Below, piece after piece: positions 23,080 through 34,791 of a stretch of 64,000 nt of DNA (position 1 is the stretch's first letter; every line of letters starts with the position of its first letter). The notes beneath the pieces were generated by a model, which saw nothing but the letters and a program-made list of their open reading frames with translations, was not told where the DNA came from and did not search any database. The stretch comes from Moniliophthora roreri (Eukaryota > Basidiomycota > Agaricomycetes > Agaricales > Marasmiaceae). A program made the translations under genes and the position numbers. The stretch covers positions 1 to 64,000 of the forward strand of contig LATX02000012.1 of NCBI GenBank assembly GCA_001466705.2. Direction: 5' to 3'.

Positions 23080-24640
23080 TGAGTTACTTGGCTGCACCTG
23101 AGTGGGCAGTAGGGCGAATGTTAGCTTCCTTATCATCGACTGTGAAAGAAGAGGAATGATGGCCGATGACGATCCTACGGGAAGTGACGACGTGAAGGCG
23201 GTTGTAGCAACGCCGTAGGGATAATGCGTGGGGATAATGCATGAGGACATCATGATTGGTGTTACGACGGCGCGGGGGGTGATCGGCCAATGAGCCCTCG
23301 GGATGGTACTGACAGTGACGGTGACAGCGCGCAGAAGGGAATGAATTCGCAGCGCCTGGTACTCGAGTATACATTGATAGTACACAGGCAGTTGACGACA
23401 AAACACCCTGCGACCAAGACTAGTGCTGCCTATTGACATAGCTCGTCGCTTTCAACTGCACCGGACTTGAGCGTTACGCGAGCAAATCGTGGATACCGTG
23501 TCATGGGTTTTCGGTGTCAGATAAATCTTGGTAGTCGGCGCTGTTGACTAGTGAACAGCTGGATAGGAAGGTCAATTTCAGGGAGAACACGGGGGTAAGA
23601 TGCCAGTCGTATCATGCGAATGCGGGGTATGTATACCGAGGTTGCATCCCAGAACGGGGCATATCCCGCTACGAGTAAGAGTAGAATCCTCTGCTCCAGC
23701 CTCCCTGCAAACAGCCCTACTTCTTCATCAGGTCCCCCTCTTGAAATGACGCCGAGCCCACGGGAGAATAACTGTTCGTCAAAGTACATGACCCCAGCAA
23801 AAACCTAAGGATCGTACTTATCGTGCCGAAGAAGATGGTGGTGACGTGCTGCAATGATAGGTTACACTGCGAGCTGCTGTGCCGAGAGAGGTGGCAAAGG
23901 GTAATAAACAGCCTCAACAGAGAGAGAGGGGTAGTGGTCGCGATGGAGGTCAGTAGGGACGATGGTGCTGTAGACGGACGGCAGAGCTTCCCGGATGCTG
24001 TAGCCAGCGACGACCATGACCTGTACCCGGATCATGCTAGGCCAAACACTTCCCAATCTCTTTGCTTCCCTCTTGTGCCCTTTGCTAGCAGCCAACCGAA
24101 CGTCGACGTCATCACTGGGTGGACGAATGTTCGAGTACGCTCGACGACGGTTCCACGATATTCGAGCGGATAGAGAGAGATAGTGTGCGGCAAGATTCTT
24201 CATGGAGCTACTCGACATTGCCCATTTTCGAGTTGTGATACGCCAAAAGGATCTGTAAGGCGAGTTCAATTTCGAGCGAAGAACGAGGGTCTGGGGATAG
24301 ACATACCACTAAGATTGGACTGTGGGTGTTGGATAGGTTCCTTGCGCAACCAGCCAGTGAAAGGCTGCTGAAAAAAGAGTGTCAATTTCGGGAGGAGAAC
24401 AGGACAGAATAAGATGAAGATATACCATGCGAGGGAGGGCGTGTTGCATGTTGAAGATCCGGAATACACAAATCCACTTCTACGTTAGGAATAGACGTAG
24501 AATTAGTAAATGCAGTGCAACGTCTAGCGTGCTTCTTCACCTGCCATTCTCGTGTTTCGACTTGCCTCCCTGCTCCTGGAGCCACGTCAAGCCCATGTGA
24601 GAATGGTTGTCTTTGGTGACGATGAGGGAGAGTCTGGGTG
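23080..24640 (-). pseudogene. Decayed Argonaute-like gene fragment, copy 2 (Mid to PIWI C-terminus)
   Basis: Colinear minus-strand fragments: SHGLDVAPGAG (about 24.58 kb, compare the PIWI GxDVxHPGPG motif, whose Asp is catalytic); a diverged Mid exon near 24.33 kb between the same two introns as in copy 1; LPSVYSTIVPTDLHRDHY (about 23.96 kb); a region near 23.65 kb aligning with the PIWI YRDGVSEGQ motif; and VTSRRIVIGHH then TVDDKEANIRPTAHSG (about 23.17 kb), compare the PIWI KRHHxRFxPxDDxEADxxxGN segment. Each piece is in a different or interrupted frame. SHGLDV may belong to copy 1. Confidence 0.45.
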
Positions 24641-24649
24641 TAGCGTTCA

Positions 24650-25290
24650 TGGCGTACGAAGAGGATGGTGGGCGGCAGATGAATAAGTATGATATATTTC
24701 TTGACAACGCTAATGGTGGCACTGGGAAGCGAAGAGTAATGATGGCGGTTTACCGGGCGGTGTTGGTACGTCATACACATTCGACCTTCAATGATGGCCG
24801 TCACTTGAACTGCGAATCCAACTTTGGGCCTGAAACTAGAGTCGACTTAGCATGATGTCGTCTGGCGAATGTTTGAGTATGTTCGATCGGATAAAGAGTT
24901 GGATAGTGCGCATTTAGATTCTTCTCGGCGCTTCTCGACATCGTTAGTTTCGATCAATGATGCCGCCGACAAAGGATCTCCAAGCAAAGTTCAATTTCGA
25001 GGGAAGGAACGAGGGCAGGGAGTAGACATACCACCAGGGTCGGGTTTTGGGTGTTGGATAGGTTGTTGACCTGTTCATAGAACTTCTCAGCATCGCCAGG
25101 TTCGACCAGTGAAAGGCTGAAAAAGAGAAGTCAGTTTCGGAAAAAGAACAGGAAAGAGTTGGATTAAGACGTACCATGCGGATGTATATCAAGGGCGCAC
25201 GTGCACGTTGAAGATCCATGTAGAGCCCACGAGCCCATGTGAGAATGGCTATTGGTGGTGGTGACGAGCAAGAGCCTGGATGGAGCACTC
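24650..25290 (-). pseudogene. Decayed Argonaute-like gene fragment, copy 1 (Mid and start of PIWI)
   Basis: On the minus strand an exon ending near 25177 is followed by an intron (GTACGTCTTAATCC... to CTCTTTTTCAG). The next exon, about 25035-25116, reads VEPGDAEKFYEQVNNLSN then TQNPTLVVC, matching what I know of the Argonaute Mid domain (GDxEK helix, then NPTLVxxxLP strand). A second intron follows. Downstream are YSNIRQ, VTAIIEGRM and VNRHHYSSLPSA, which correspond in order to early PIWI-domain segments. Stops and frame changes occur throughout. The evidence is positional and motif-level only. Confidence 0.45.
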
Positions 25291-25299
25291 AATGGTGCA

Positions 25300-27480
25300 T
25301 GAAGAGGACCTGGTGGGCAGCGGGCGGCGGCGGTGACTGCTTAAAATGACACTGATCTCGATGGGAAGTGGAGGGTAATGATGGAGGGATTTGTCGAGCG
25401 ACGCTCATGAACGAACGAGTGACGGTACGCCATACATTCGATATCCGGTGGTGGCCCATCACTTGTACTGCAAGTCCAACTTGGCGCTGGAGTCGACCTC
25501 AGCATGTTTGGTCGAGGTTGAATCTCGTGCGGAGGTAGTTTGAGCAGGACTTCAAGCGGACAAAGAAGAATGAGAGGTAGAGGCTCCGAATTTATCTGAG
25601 AGCCATGCCGTCGTGATGGTGGCTGCTAGTCGGTTGCGGTGGTATCCATTTCGGACTAGCCAATATTCGGCATCCATTCACCACCTCTAACCCAACCTCT
25701 AGAGCCTGCCAACTCCTTCCTCTCGTACTTGGTACTTCTCCCATCCAGAGCACGCCACGAGGTCAAAAGCGCTGTCCATCGGCATTTGATTCAGCACTCC
25801 AGGTGCGTCTACCGTGCCGTGCGATCCTAGAGGCCATGGGAGATTTGGGCTATCCGTGTGAGCCAGGTATAGGCACCAAACACAGGAAGATAGGTATCCG
25901 AAGGCAAATTCTTTTCAGAGGTTTGATATGAGATATCGAGCCAAAGAATTGATTCCTGCAAGGTATTCCAGTTCAGTGTTGTACGATTAGGATGAAGCAA
26001 TATAAGTACACGCCTCGACATGGGCATCCACCGACAACATATTAGTCGAAACGGATCTTCTGGTTGAGACTCGGAAACTCTCCTGGAGGCGCAATCAGAT
26101 AATCAGTAAAAGTGGATGTACAATCTTCTTACCTGTAGGAGCACAAGATCCGTCTCGGCGACGACGACAGAGCAGCGAGAGTATGAACTCAACATTCCCT
26201 GCTTCACTCCTCAAGCCTTGCTTCTGGAACGCCCTTTCTCTCGTACATGCCATCCTCGTCTAGCTTCCCGAACCCAAGTAATCCGTCATAAGGTATCAAA
26301 ATCGCTGTCAAACGGCACTTGACTCGGCACCCAGGCGCTGGTTGATGGCCTTCCAATTTGCGCAACAGCAAAAGATCTTCTCGAAGAAAGGGTCTCGAGA
26401 GCAGGTCAGGTAATCAATGAAGTGATGAGCGGGAAGATTCCGGCGTAGGTGGGAAGTGAGAATTCAGAATGGCTCACGGCTGGCTACAAAAGAATGAACG
26501 ACCGCAAATGGAAAGATATCTCATTACTCACATTCTCGACGAGTCTTGATGTATTATATCTTCAAGACGGCCCTAGGGCCAGAAGATTATACGAGAAAGA
26601 GGTCGTCGTTGGAATGAGGCGAGGTTTCGCCGTGGGAGACTGGGAAAATATCATTTTTATGTACTTATTTGCACAACTTTTTTGGCAAATTCTCTGTTAT
26701 AAGGTTTAAAGTACCTTATTGCGGCTAAAAATGCTGTTATAACAAATTTCCGACATTGGGGCCGGCGTCGGCCTGTGTAAGACCTTGATCTTGCCTTCAC
26801 CCAACCAACACACCGCAACCTATACGACGTCTGCTCCTCTACCGCCTCAAGTCATCTCCTACCTCTTACTGTAACCTTCACGTTTCCAGGATGCCGGTCT
26901 TCATAACGTCAACAAATTACGATGTATTCTCCCGCTACATGCTGGCAGATCCCACGACTATCTCGGTCTCCTCTGTCGTCAAAACATGAATCACAGTTCA
27001 CCGATGCATGTTTCGGATTGCTTTTTTGGTGGACCCATACACCATCTGCTAGTGACGCCAGCATCAGATCGCTCCACCGTTCCCGCTGCGTCAGTTCCCC
27101 TTCAAAGATGCCCGGCGGCATTTATTTTTATATCGTCGCACGCCTGCCTTTACATATCCTCGACGACAGTGAATCAGGCCACTCATTCCATTCTCCTTGT
27201 TCATTTCGGTGGAAGGGAGTCGGTCTTCGTCGGCTGGCCGAGGTCTACGGCACAGTCCCTGGTTTGATTTGCGGCTTGATTTTGAAGTTACTGCTGTTTC
27301 GGAAATAGTTGGCGCTGCTTCCATGATGACACTGTGTCGCTCATTTGAAACCACCTCCAAAACACGATACTTCGCTCAAAATTTGACTGCTTCCCTCGAT
27401 CTTTTGCTGGATGATCGCCATTGTGCGGTCTCCAGTGCGTTCCGTAGGCTATAACTTTTCCAGTACTCGCTCATTTACCT
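25300..27480. other. Decayed intergenic sequence with dispersed fragments
   Basis: A fragment on the minus strand (25830-26030: RRVLILLHPNRTTLNW, TLQESILWLDISYQ) and its continuation (GVLNQMPMDSAFDL, about 25780) recur in weaker form at 26270-26340. A short frame at 26891 (MPVFITSTNYDVFSRYM, ended by a stop after 32 codons) looks protein-like but I could not extend it. Nothing else is supported. Confidence 0.45.
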
Positions 27481-27870
27481 ATAGTCTCTTACCACATCAC
27501 GGGCTCGGCATCCAACATTCAACATGCTAAAATTCAATTCTAAATGACTCCAATGTCAAGTGATCCTCGGCTCACGCGACGTGAACACAACTCGAATTGA
27601 GTAAAGGTAGCGGGCAACAATCCCAACCTGTGAACGCAGTACGTGACTCTCTCCGAACAGAAGGTGAACCTACCCAAGTCTCATACCAGAAGCATCACTA
27701 CTTGCAACAATTCCGTCAGTGAGTATTCAGTTTTACTAGGTTTAGCAAACTGTTGACATATTCAATGTGTAGACTTGACGTTCAACTTCGCTTCCCCACG
27801 ATGTCTTGCATCTTCCAATTCATCACATCATTTACACTGTCCGAGCCACCCGCTACCACTCCAACAAGTC
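27481..27870 (+). promoter_or_regulatory. Upstream block shared by the hydrophobin genes (Hyd3 copy)
   Basis: Contains CAACATGCTAAAATTCAATT (compare CAACATGCTGAAAGTCAATT upstream of Hyd7), GAAGCATCACTACTTGCAAC (compare positions 44270 and 51242) and GACGTTCAACTTCGCTTCCC (compare Hyd9). These motifs keep their order and approximate distance from the ATG, so the block is either a shared upstream control region or a passenger of the duplications. Confidence 0.5.
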
Positions 27871-28041
27871 CGGTTTAAGGAAACGAAAAAAAAAAAATTC
27901 GAGCGAGACCAAAAATGGTAAAACCTGCACTCAAGAATGTATATAAACCTACCAAAATCCATCCCCAATTCCTCAGTTGGATCCAACTACCAGTCGTTCT
28001 TTTAATTTTCTTTCACGCCTTCTCCCATCTACATCATCATC

Positions 28042-28507
28042 ATGTACAAGCTCCTCACTCTCGCTGCCCTCACTTCCCTCGCTCTCGCCGTCCCCACCCC
28101 AGGTGGCCACGGCCACGGTGGTTCCAAGTGCAACACTGGTGACATCCAGTGCTGCAACACCGTCGATAACTCTCACAACAAGGATATCGAAAAGCTCCTC
28201 GGACTCTTGAACATCGGTGTCCAGGACTTGAACGTCCCCATTGGTCTCAACTGCAACCCCATCTCCGTCATCGGCATTGGTGGCAACTCTTGGTTAGTCC
28301 TGTCTCCTTTAGTCGCTCATCCAAAAAAAAATACTCACCTAGTTGTGTTACAGCACTCAACAGCCCGTCTGCTGTGACGATAACAACTTCAGTAAGAATC
28401 ATAACCTCTTTCGAGCTTTTCCTGGATAAGTGAACACTAGCTGACTTGTTTCCTTTACAGACGGCCTCGTTGCTGTTGGCTGCACCCCCGTCAATGTCAA
28501 CCTCTGA
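28042..28507 (+). CDS. Class I hydrophobin (Hyd3)
   Basis: Exons 28042-28292, 28354-28391 and 28461-28507; 111 residues. The ATG follows a TATATAAA box at 27940-27947. Signal peptide MYKLLTLAALTSLALA, then a Gly/His linker (GGHGHGGSK), then [25 protein letters not shown] and AVGCTPVNVNL with all eight cysteines. The linker and [14 protein letters not shown] place it with Hyd8 and Hyd9, about 20 kb away, rather than with its nearest neighbours. It stands alone between decayed regions, on its own duplicated upstream block. Confidence 0.93.
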
Positions 28508-30090
28508 GCGTGGACGAGTCGATGGATATACACATATACATATACATATAACCTTATACCCCAGTACGAGTTCTTTGTGGGCACGCGCGAGGACCACTAT
28601 CTGGCACCTTCATACAATCCTTTGTTTTGTTTGGACATGGGTAAAGCAGAGGTTGTACATATTTGATCGATTAATGTTGTTTTGGATTGGATTGAAACCC
28701 CCCAAAAGAGGCGGGAGAGTGAATGAAGGAACGCGCTCGGAAAGACCATTCCGCTATTCAAAAAAAAAAGAAGATCAAACTTGCCGAAACACCCCAAAAA
28801 AAACAAGGTTTTACCCTCATCCGTCCATTTTCCGTTTCCTCTTCTTCTATTCAGACTCGTTCGCTTTACTCATATCAAGAATCAGTACTGATCTCGCAAA
28901 CTCCCGCGGCGGCTAGGTGAGCTTCTAGTCGTAAAGCGCGGGTAAGAGTCTAGGAAGACCGATACGCCAGTCTTGCAGTCCGACCTTCTTCATCAAACAG
29001 TGACCAGAGGTGACCCTATTTCGAGGCTCGATGCGATGATCCAAGTATCTGGCGCACGCGTGTACATGTGTCGGTGTAGGTAATCCTGCGGAAGAATACG
29101 AGGGGGTCAGACCAAAGCACGCCGGCGCAGGCAAGAAGAGAGAGCCTGGGGTACCATCGAGGGCTGGAAACTCGGGAAGGAGCTTGTATACGTGGTAGTA
29201 GGCCTCCAGGGAAATAAATAGATTCCTGGAATTAGGTATTCGAGTGGGAGCTAGAGTGTATACAAGTCTCATCAGAACGACACCGTCGTAGTAATTGATC
29301 ATGGCCATGTCGGTTATATACATTCCGGACTAGTAGAGTTGTGAACTCTATCCCACATCCTCGCCTTCATCGACCCCGCAATCTTTACTTGTCGTTCTCC
29401 AAGATCCGAGTTCGTCACCCGACCTCGCATTCAAGATACATCCCAGCAATAATGCCGTCCAACGGCCCAGGTGTTTTTAATACGAGCCGGCCCTGCCTCT
29501 ACAGAACCGGTGCATAATATAGCATGATCCTGGGTTGTAGCATCGAGATTGAGTAAAGGCGATGGACGAGAAGACCCCCCAGGTCAAGCATAGGGACCGA
29601 ATAAGTTGAGGTTCTCCCAGATAATTCCAAAGGCACTTTGAGCGAAACGACGGTTCCTACCAAGTATCCCGGTCAAAAGTACACGCACCTCGACTCCATG
29701 GCTATCTGCCGCCTCGAACGCTTCTGTTCGCTAGAGGCGCGCGCGGCATCCTGAAAAGCTGTTCAGTGGAGGAGTGCAAAACCTTTTTTTTATCTATATG
29801 TATCTTACCTGTAGGACATGGGCGCGAGAAAAAAGATCCTGAGGTCAGAATCGTAACGAGGGCAAAGAGCGCTCTCTCGGTCTTTGCGCCACGTGCCCAT
29901 CAGGTCCACCGGAAAGCATCGACGTCATCCTTTTAATGCCTCGCAAGAGTCCATATTCAAAATCTGGGATATCAATCATGCTGTATTGGCTCAAACTCCT
30001 CAAACAGTTGTCAATTCCGTGTGGTCAACATCATCAGCAATGGCGTATTCAAAGAATAAATTTGGAATTTCAGTGTACACGAAAAGACGC
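28508..30090. other. Hyd3 3' flank and decayed repeat debris
   Basis: The minus strand 29323-28925 holds an open frame with a hydrophobic N-terminus (VVLMRLVYTLAPTRIP) and further debris at 29.6-29.7 kb (VRVLLTGILGRNRRF, AFGIIWENLNLFGPYA). It resembles the 25.9 kb and 3.4 kb fragments and probably comes from one old dispersed gene family. No intact gene. Confidence 0.4.
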
Positions 30091-30660
30091 TACTGTATGG
30101 AGCGCTGAGTTGAGAGACAGGAATAAAGGCGGCTTCGCGCGGCGTCAGGTTGCAAAAGATGTTGCTTCATGTACTGATTCAAAGGTTAGCAATTGGAAGG
30201 AATGATGGGTGAAGGGCAACGTACGCCGGTTGAATACCCTAAAACTAATCTTTCGTTATTCTTCTGCTGTGCTTGATGGCCTAAAATCGCCCCCCGTCCT
30301 AAAGATGGAGAGGTAGGATACGGCAAAGGTAATGAAGGGGGAGGGCAAAGAAGAGTAGTAGGCGAGGGTGTAGGAGGAAGGCAAGTGTGTTGACGCTTGT
30401 TTACTCATGTTCGAGCAGCTGCGCTTGAGTCGCATCGGTGGTATCGTGTCTGTGTAAGTCGATTTTCGAAATTGGAATAATCAGCGCTGATCATAACGGT
30501 ATCTACATCCCAAATTCTTTGAGGAGTCCTCTGTTGTAGCTATGGACCTCACCCGAATATAGTCTCGAGACCAGAGAATGCTCCCACGGCCAGTGCCTCT
30601 ATTCTCGGATATACATGTCTCTGTACAGTACTGCACATCCTGCAGCAATTCATTGTCGTT
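30090..30660 (+). repeat. Partial copy of the hydrophobin-array repeat (block B)
   Basis: Shares GATGTTGCTTCATGTACTGA, GTGAAGGGCAACGTAC, GTGTTGACGCTTGTTTACT and GAGTCGCATCGGTGGTAT with the copies at 37.4-37.95, 40.3-40.7, 43.5-43.86 and 46.3-46.7 kb. This shows that the duplicated material extends outside the main array. Confidence 0.7.
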
Positions 30661-32949
30661 TCCCCCCAGTTTCAATCCAATTTCATTCAATATGCCAAAA
30701 CATACAAGTAATACGCCAAAACCGCCCCAGAATCAGTCATCATTCCCTCCGAATCATCCCGGAAATAATTCTATATCCACTCATCCAATGTCAAATCTAC
30801 TTTATGTTATGAGGACATAATTAGAGGTATAAATACATTTATTTTGAGGGTATACGATATGAAATTAGGTTATTATGGTTTAGGAATAAGAGAAGCAGCG
30901 CGGCGCCTGCCAAATTTGGGCTGGGGAGCCGTGGGGCAATTCTCTATCCGTGGGAACAAAAAGCCAGCGTCTACCACCCGCGAAGAAAATAGCCGATATC
31001 GCACCCGATGAGAGGAAGTTCGCTCTCCGAGAGACCGCACTCTTCTGCCGCTTCAGTATTGCCACTATATGAAGCTGCGGGAATTCATGCTGGGTACCCA
31101 GGCCAATTACCATTTACATCCGAAAAGATCGAGCCAGGATGCTGTTCTTATTCAAACGCAGGGAGGGGGTGACTATGGAGGAGTTGGAAAGGTATTTTCT
31201 GGAGCTTTGCTACAATGGTGAGGAGATAATCAAGTGCAATCTAGTAGAAGAGCCACTTTTTGAGATTATTTTATTCTGATTGACGTTACAGCTCTACCCC
31301 GCTGCTCCGGATGCAGTGAGTCGCATTGACAATTCATCATCCAAGCTTGTTCCAGATTGGAATGGAGCGGCGCTGGTGGATGCTCTTTCATTCAATGTTT
31401 GTCTCTGCTGTTCAATCTAATCGGCGTTACGTCATTGACTTTTATCTTCCCTGCAGAATCTTTATGAATTCATAGCCGGATGGGGTGATAGAGGAACGCT
31501 GCGTGTGGTTTCGTTGAATGTGGCTTCAATTATTGGTCCTGCTGCTTCTTGAAAGAAATAGCTTGTGAAGGGTAGAATACAATATTTCAGTTTTTTTTTT
31601 CTTTGTTCATCGAGTGGGAAAGTTGTGGCCTGATAGATATCAATAGATCGTGTTTGGTTCATTTCCTCTTTCGTCGTTGAGACCCTTTACACTTCACTCT
31701 CATCATGATTAGTCGCGGTCCAACCATCCGCCTAGACTCGTGCCCATTCCCGTTCGGTCTCGTCTCGGGGTCTGTTTACTATTTGAAAAAGAGATCGGAA
31801 TGACGAGACCGAAGGGACTGGTACAAACTGAGGCCATTTTGGCGGGCCCTCCGAGTCGGACTTAATGAAGCTCCCGCCCGCATCATTTCAAATATTGCGA
31901 AGCGGGGTGGGAACGAGCCTACCATCCGCCCACAAGATCACTTATCGGCACAATGTATGCAACAGTATATGATATGCAAGACTCGTAGGTACCCGTGGCC
32001 AATGCTACCACAGGATAGTGGCGACCTGCACTATTAGCCGTAAACAACCATCGGGGGCTGGACGTTTTTGCGTACCCGAAGAGGGGGACGATTACCCAAT
32101 CTATTGCTTTTTATCAACGGATTAAGGATCGCAACGAACGTGCCACAGGCTAAATATGCAGTACAATCGTAATGGTGAGCCTCCGACTTGTTGGGTAATA
32201 CCTATCGACGCTCGTCCTATACCAAGTTTCAACTCGAGCGTTGATTCATGTAATTTCGACCATTGACGAACCTTCGCAGAACAGTTTGGCACCCAGGAGT
32301 GAGGAAGTGAGTGATTCCTTCATTCATACATTTTCCGACACGGTTCAAATGGAATGCGTCGCTCCATTCAATGCAACAGCAAATACTTTTTAACCGCCAT
32401 CATCAATTTTAATTTTATGAATCCGACGTTTTCTGGTGTACTTTCTTTCAATTGAACGGTACGTCCAAGTGAGTTCTCATCTCAGTTCGGTTGCTCTTAT
32501 CTTCATGCAGGCCCCCGAAACTACTAATCGGTCCCTGTCGCATAGTATGCGACAGGGACCGATAACCCTCCGGCTCGTGTTCGTGTTTACTTCTCGACTG
32601 TAGTATAGCGTCGGAGATAGTAGGAACCGTCAGGTCCAACAACACCAAAACGAGAACCAACATTCTATCATCAATTCTGTGTCCGTGATATTAGGGCATT
32701 CGCACGGGAGAAGTTGCAATCCCAAGAGGCGGTGGCATACCGTCTTACCGAGTGTTTAAATGTGCTTCTGGCTATCACTCACAAGCATAGCGTGGATGAA
32801 ATGAAGTCCCAATGGAGATAGGAATTTTGGGGTATTCGGGAGAATCAGTTGTTTGTCTCTATACAACTTTATTCTGAAAGCCAAGTTTGGTACAACCAAA
32901 AGCTTATATATATATCAAGTTCCTTTCCGTCTACAGCTCCAGTACAAGC
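30661..32949. other. Intergenic, no gene recognised
   Basis: No convincing exon chain. Two structural oddities lie here: a 12-bp inverted repeat (31753-31764 with 31802-31813) and a 37-bp perfect palindrome (32527-32563). A minus-strand frame of 71 codons (32663-32448, MLVLVLVLLDLTVPTI start) could be a small secreted protein, but it runs through the palindrome and has no other support. Confidence 0.45.
32527..32563. repeat. 37-bp perfect palindrome
   Basis: ATCGGTCCCTGTCGCATA (32527-32544), one central G, then its exact complement (32546-32563). As RNA it would form an 18-bp hairpin with almost no loop. Origin unknown. Confidence 0.9.
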
Positions 32950-34791
32950 ATGGCTCAGCAGATCACATCAAACAACCAGCTCACATCTCTAGTGTCCCTC
33001 ATCACCGTCTCCGTCCAAGAGGTGTTGGCTGTCTACGCCTCCACAGGACAGGGGATTCCTTCCCTCGACTCGGTTGAACCGGGACCCTTTGATGGACCAG
33101 TCGAAAATACACCAGACCGGCTTGTACGTGCAGTGAAGACCATCGAAGCCGCGTGTACACAGCTGATATGCACTGTGTCAAACCCGTCCGGAGTCGTCTA
33201 CAATGTGAGTATCGTAGCTCTTACTTTCTCATTCGACTTACCAAGTTGATTCTCCGGTAGAAAGCCGCCGCACAAAATGAACCCACGTGCCTCCTCTTAA
33301 TGACCAATGCCCGAATTGCTGATTTCCTTATTGACAAACCGGAGGGTATGCATGTAAAGCAGTTGGCCGAGGCATCTGGCTTCAATGACTCTGACAAGTT
33401 GGGGAGAGCGATGAGATTGCTTGCAACAAGACACGTCTTCCGCGAAGGTACCCTTACATTCCTGTTCAAGCGATGTTATTCTGATTGCAGTTGTACTCCA
33501 AGTGAAACCAGACGTATATGCAAACAACCGACTAAGTGTCAAACTGATTTCCGGGAAACCAATGGCTGATCTGATTGCTCTAACGTAAGTCTCCTGTATC
33601 AGATCTAGATTTCAGAGTTTATACGTGGCTAGTACGGAAGGTCTTCTCGCCTCTGCTCGTCTTAATGAGACATACGCGACCGAACCACGCACGCTTCATG
33701 AAACAGCTTGTCAACGACCGACAGGATACGGACTCTTCGACTGGTACAAGTTGCCTGAGAATAGGAAGAAACGGGAGGTATGTGATATAGTTTCTCCCTG
33801 CCTTTTGCTCTGAATTGACGGCTCGAATAGCGCTTCCAACGCGCCATGATGGCGTGGGGCGATGTTCACGGAAAGGGTTTTCTTTCTAAAGCGTACCCAT
33901 GGAAACAATATCCCTCTGGATACACGATATGTGACATAGCCGGTGGCACTGGCCATGTTACCATGGACCTACTGAAGAAGAATCCGCACTTCAAGGTCAT
34001 TCTTCAAGATCAGCAGGAAGTAATCCAACAGGCCAAGGAGGTGTGTGGGCTTTTGTTCGTACTGAGATGTGGGAACTCTTTCTGACATACGGTCGTATCT
34101 TCAAGTTCTGGGCCAAGGAATACCCACAGGCCATTGCTGAGAGGAAGGTAGAATTTGTACCCTTCAATTTCTTCAAGGATAAAGCTATCGAGGGATGTGA
34201 TATGTACTATGTGAGTAAGAACGAACCCAAGTCCATTTCCGAGATCACTGCTCACGGATACATCTAGATCAAGAGCACTCTGCAAGTTCTTAGTTGTCAT
34301 ATAATGATGAACGACTACTAACGTTGGATTGTCAGTCACGACTGGCCAGACGCCGATTGTCTCACAATCCTTCGAAACGTGCGGAACGCGATGAAGCCTG
34401 GTGCTAGACTTATCATTCGTACGCCCAATTATCATTCCGATGAGGTATCGAAGCCTCAGATTGTTCCTCAGATGAGATCGTGATTCGTAGTGCTGCTCGA
34501 TCAGACAGTGCACACCAGGACGAAGACGAAATCGCTCCCGAACCTCTACTTCCTAATTGGGGAGCGTGGGCTGCCAGGACGTACGAAGCAGATATTGCAA
34601 TGATGAAGCTCTTCAATGCTAGAGAGCGAACGCTAGAGGAGATTACCATGTTATGGTATGACCGATACCGCGAATTATGGTGCGCCGAAACTAATACTGA
34701 TGCGAAAATTGACAGTGAAAAGTCGAACTTGCAATTCACAAAGATGTACCCGGCTGGAGAGATGAATTTAATTGAATTCATTCCGGTGTAG
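32950..34791 (+). CDS. SAM-dependent O-methyltransferase (fungal secondary-metabolite type)
   Basis: Ten exons keep one frame: 32950-33204, 33261-33447, 33491-33584, 33633-33777, 33831-34040, 34106-34210, 34268-34281, 34336-34418, 34460-34655 and 34716-34791, giving 454 residues, a usual length for the family. An N-terminal helical dimerisation/winged-helix region includes MHVKQLAEASGF. The SAM-binding glycine motif is DIAGGTGH (about residue 262), followed by VILQD. The acceptor-site HDWPD (about residue 337) supplies the general-base His. ARLIIH and GEMNLIEFIPV close the Rossmann fold. It would transfer a methyl group to a hydroxyl of an unknown small aromatic substrate. Exon 7 is only 14 nt and intron 7 appears to use a GC donor (GCAAGT). 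Intron 8 is just 41 nt. No other pathway gene is adjacent. Confidence 0.88.

Noticed and set aside
26891..26990. Short protein-like frame MPVFITSTNYDVFSRYM as a gene start
   Set aside because: It stops after 32 codons, and no splice that continues it sensibly was found.
32448..32663. Small secreted protein on the minus strand (MLVLVLVLLDLTVP start)
   Set aside because: The frame passes through a perfect palindrome and has no cysteines, homologue or promoter support.
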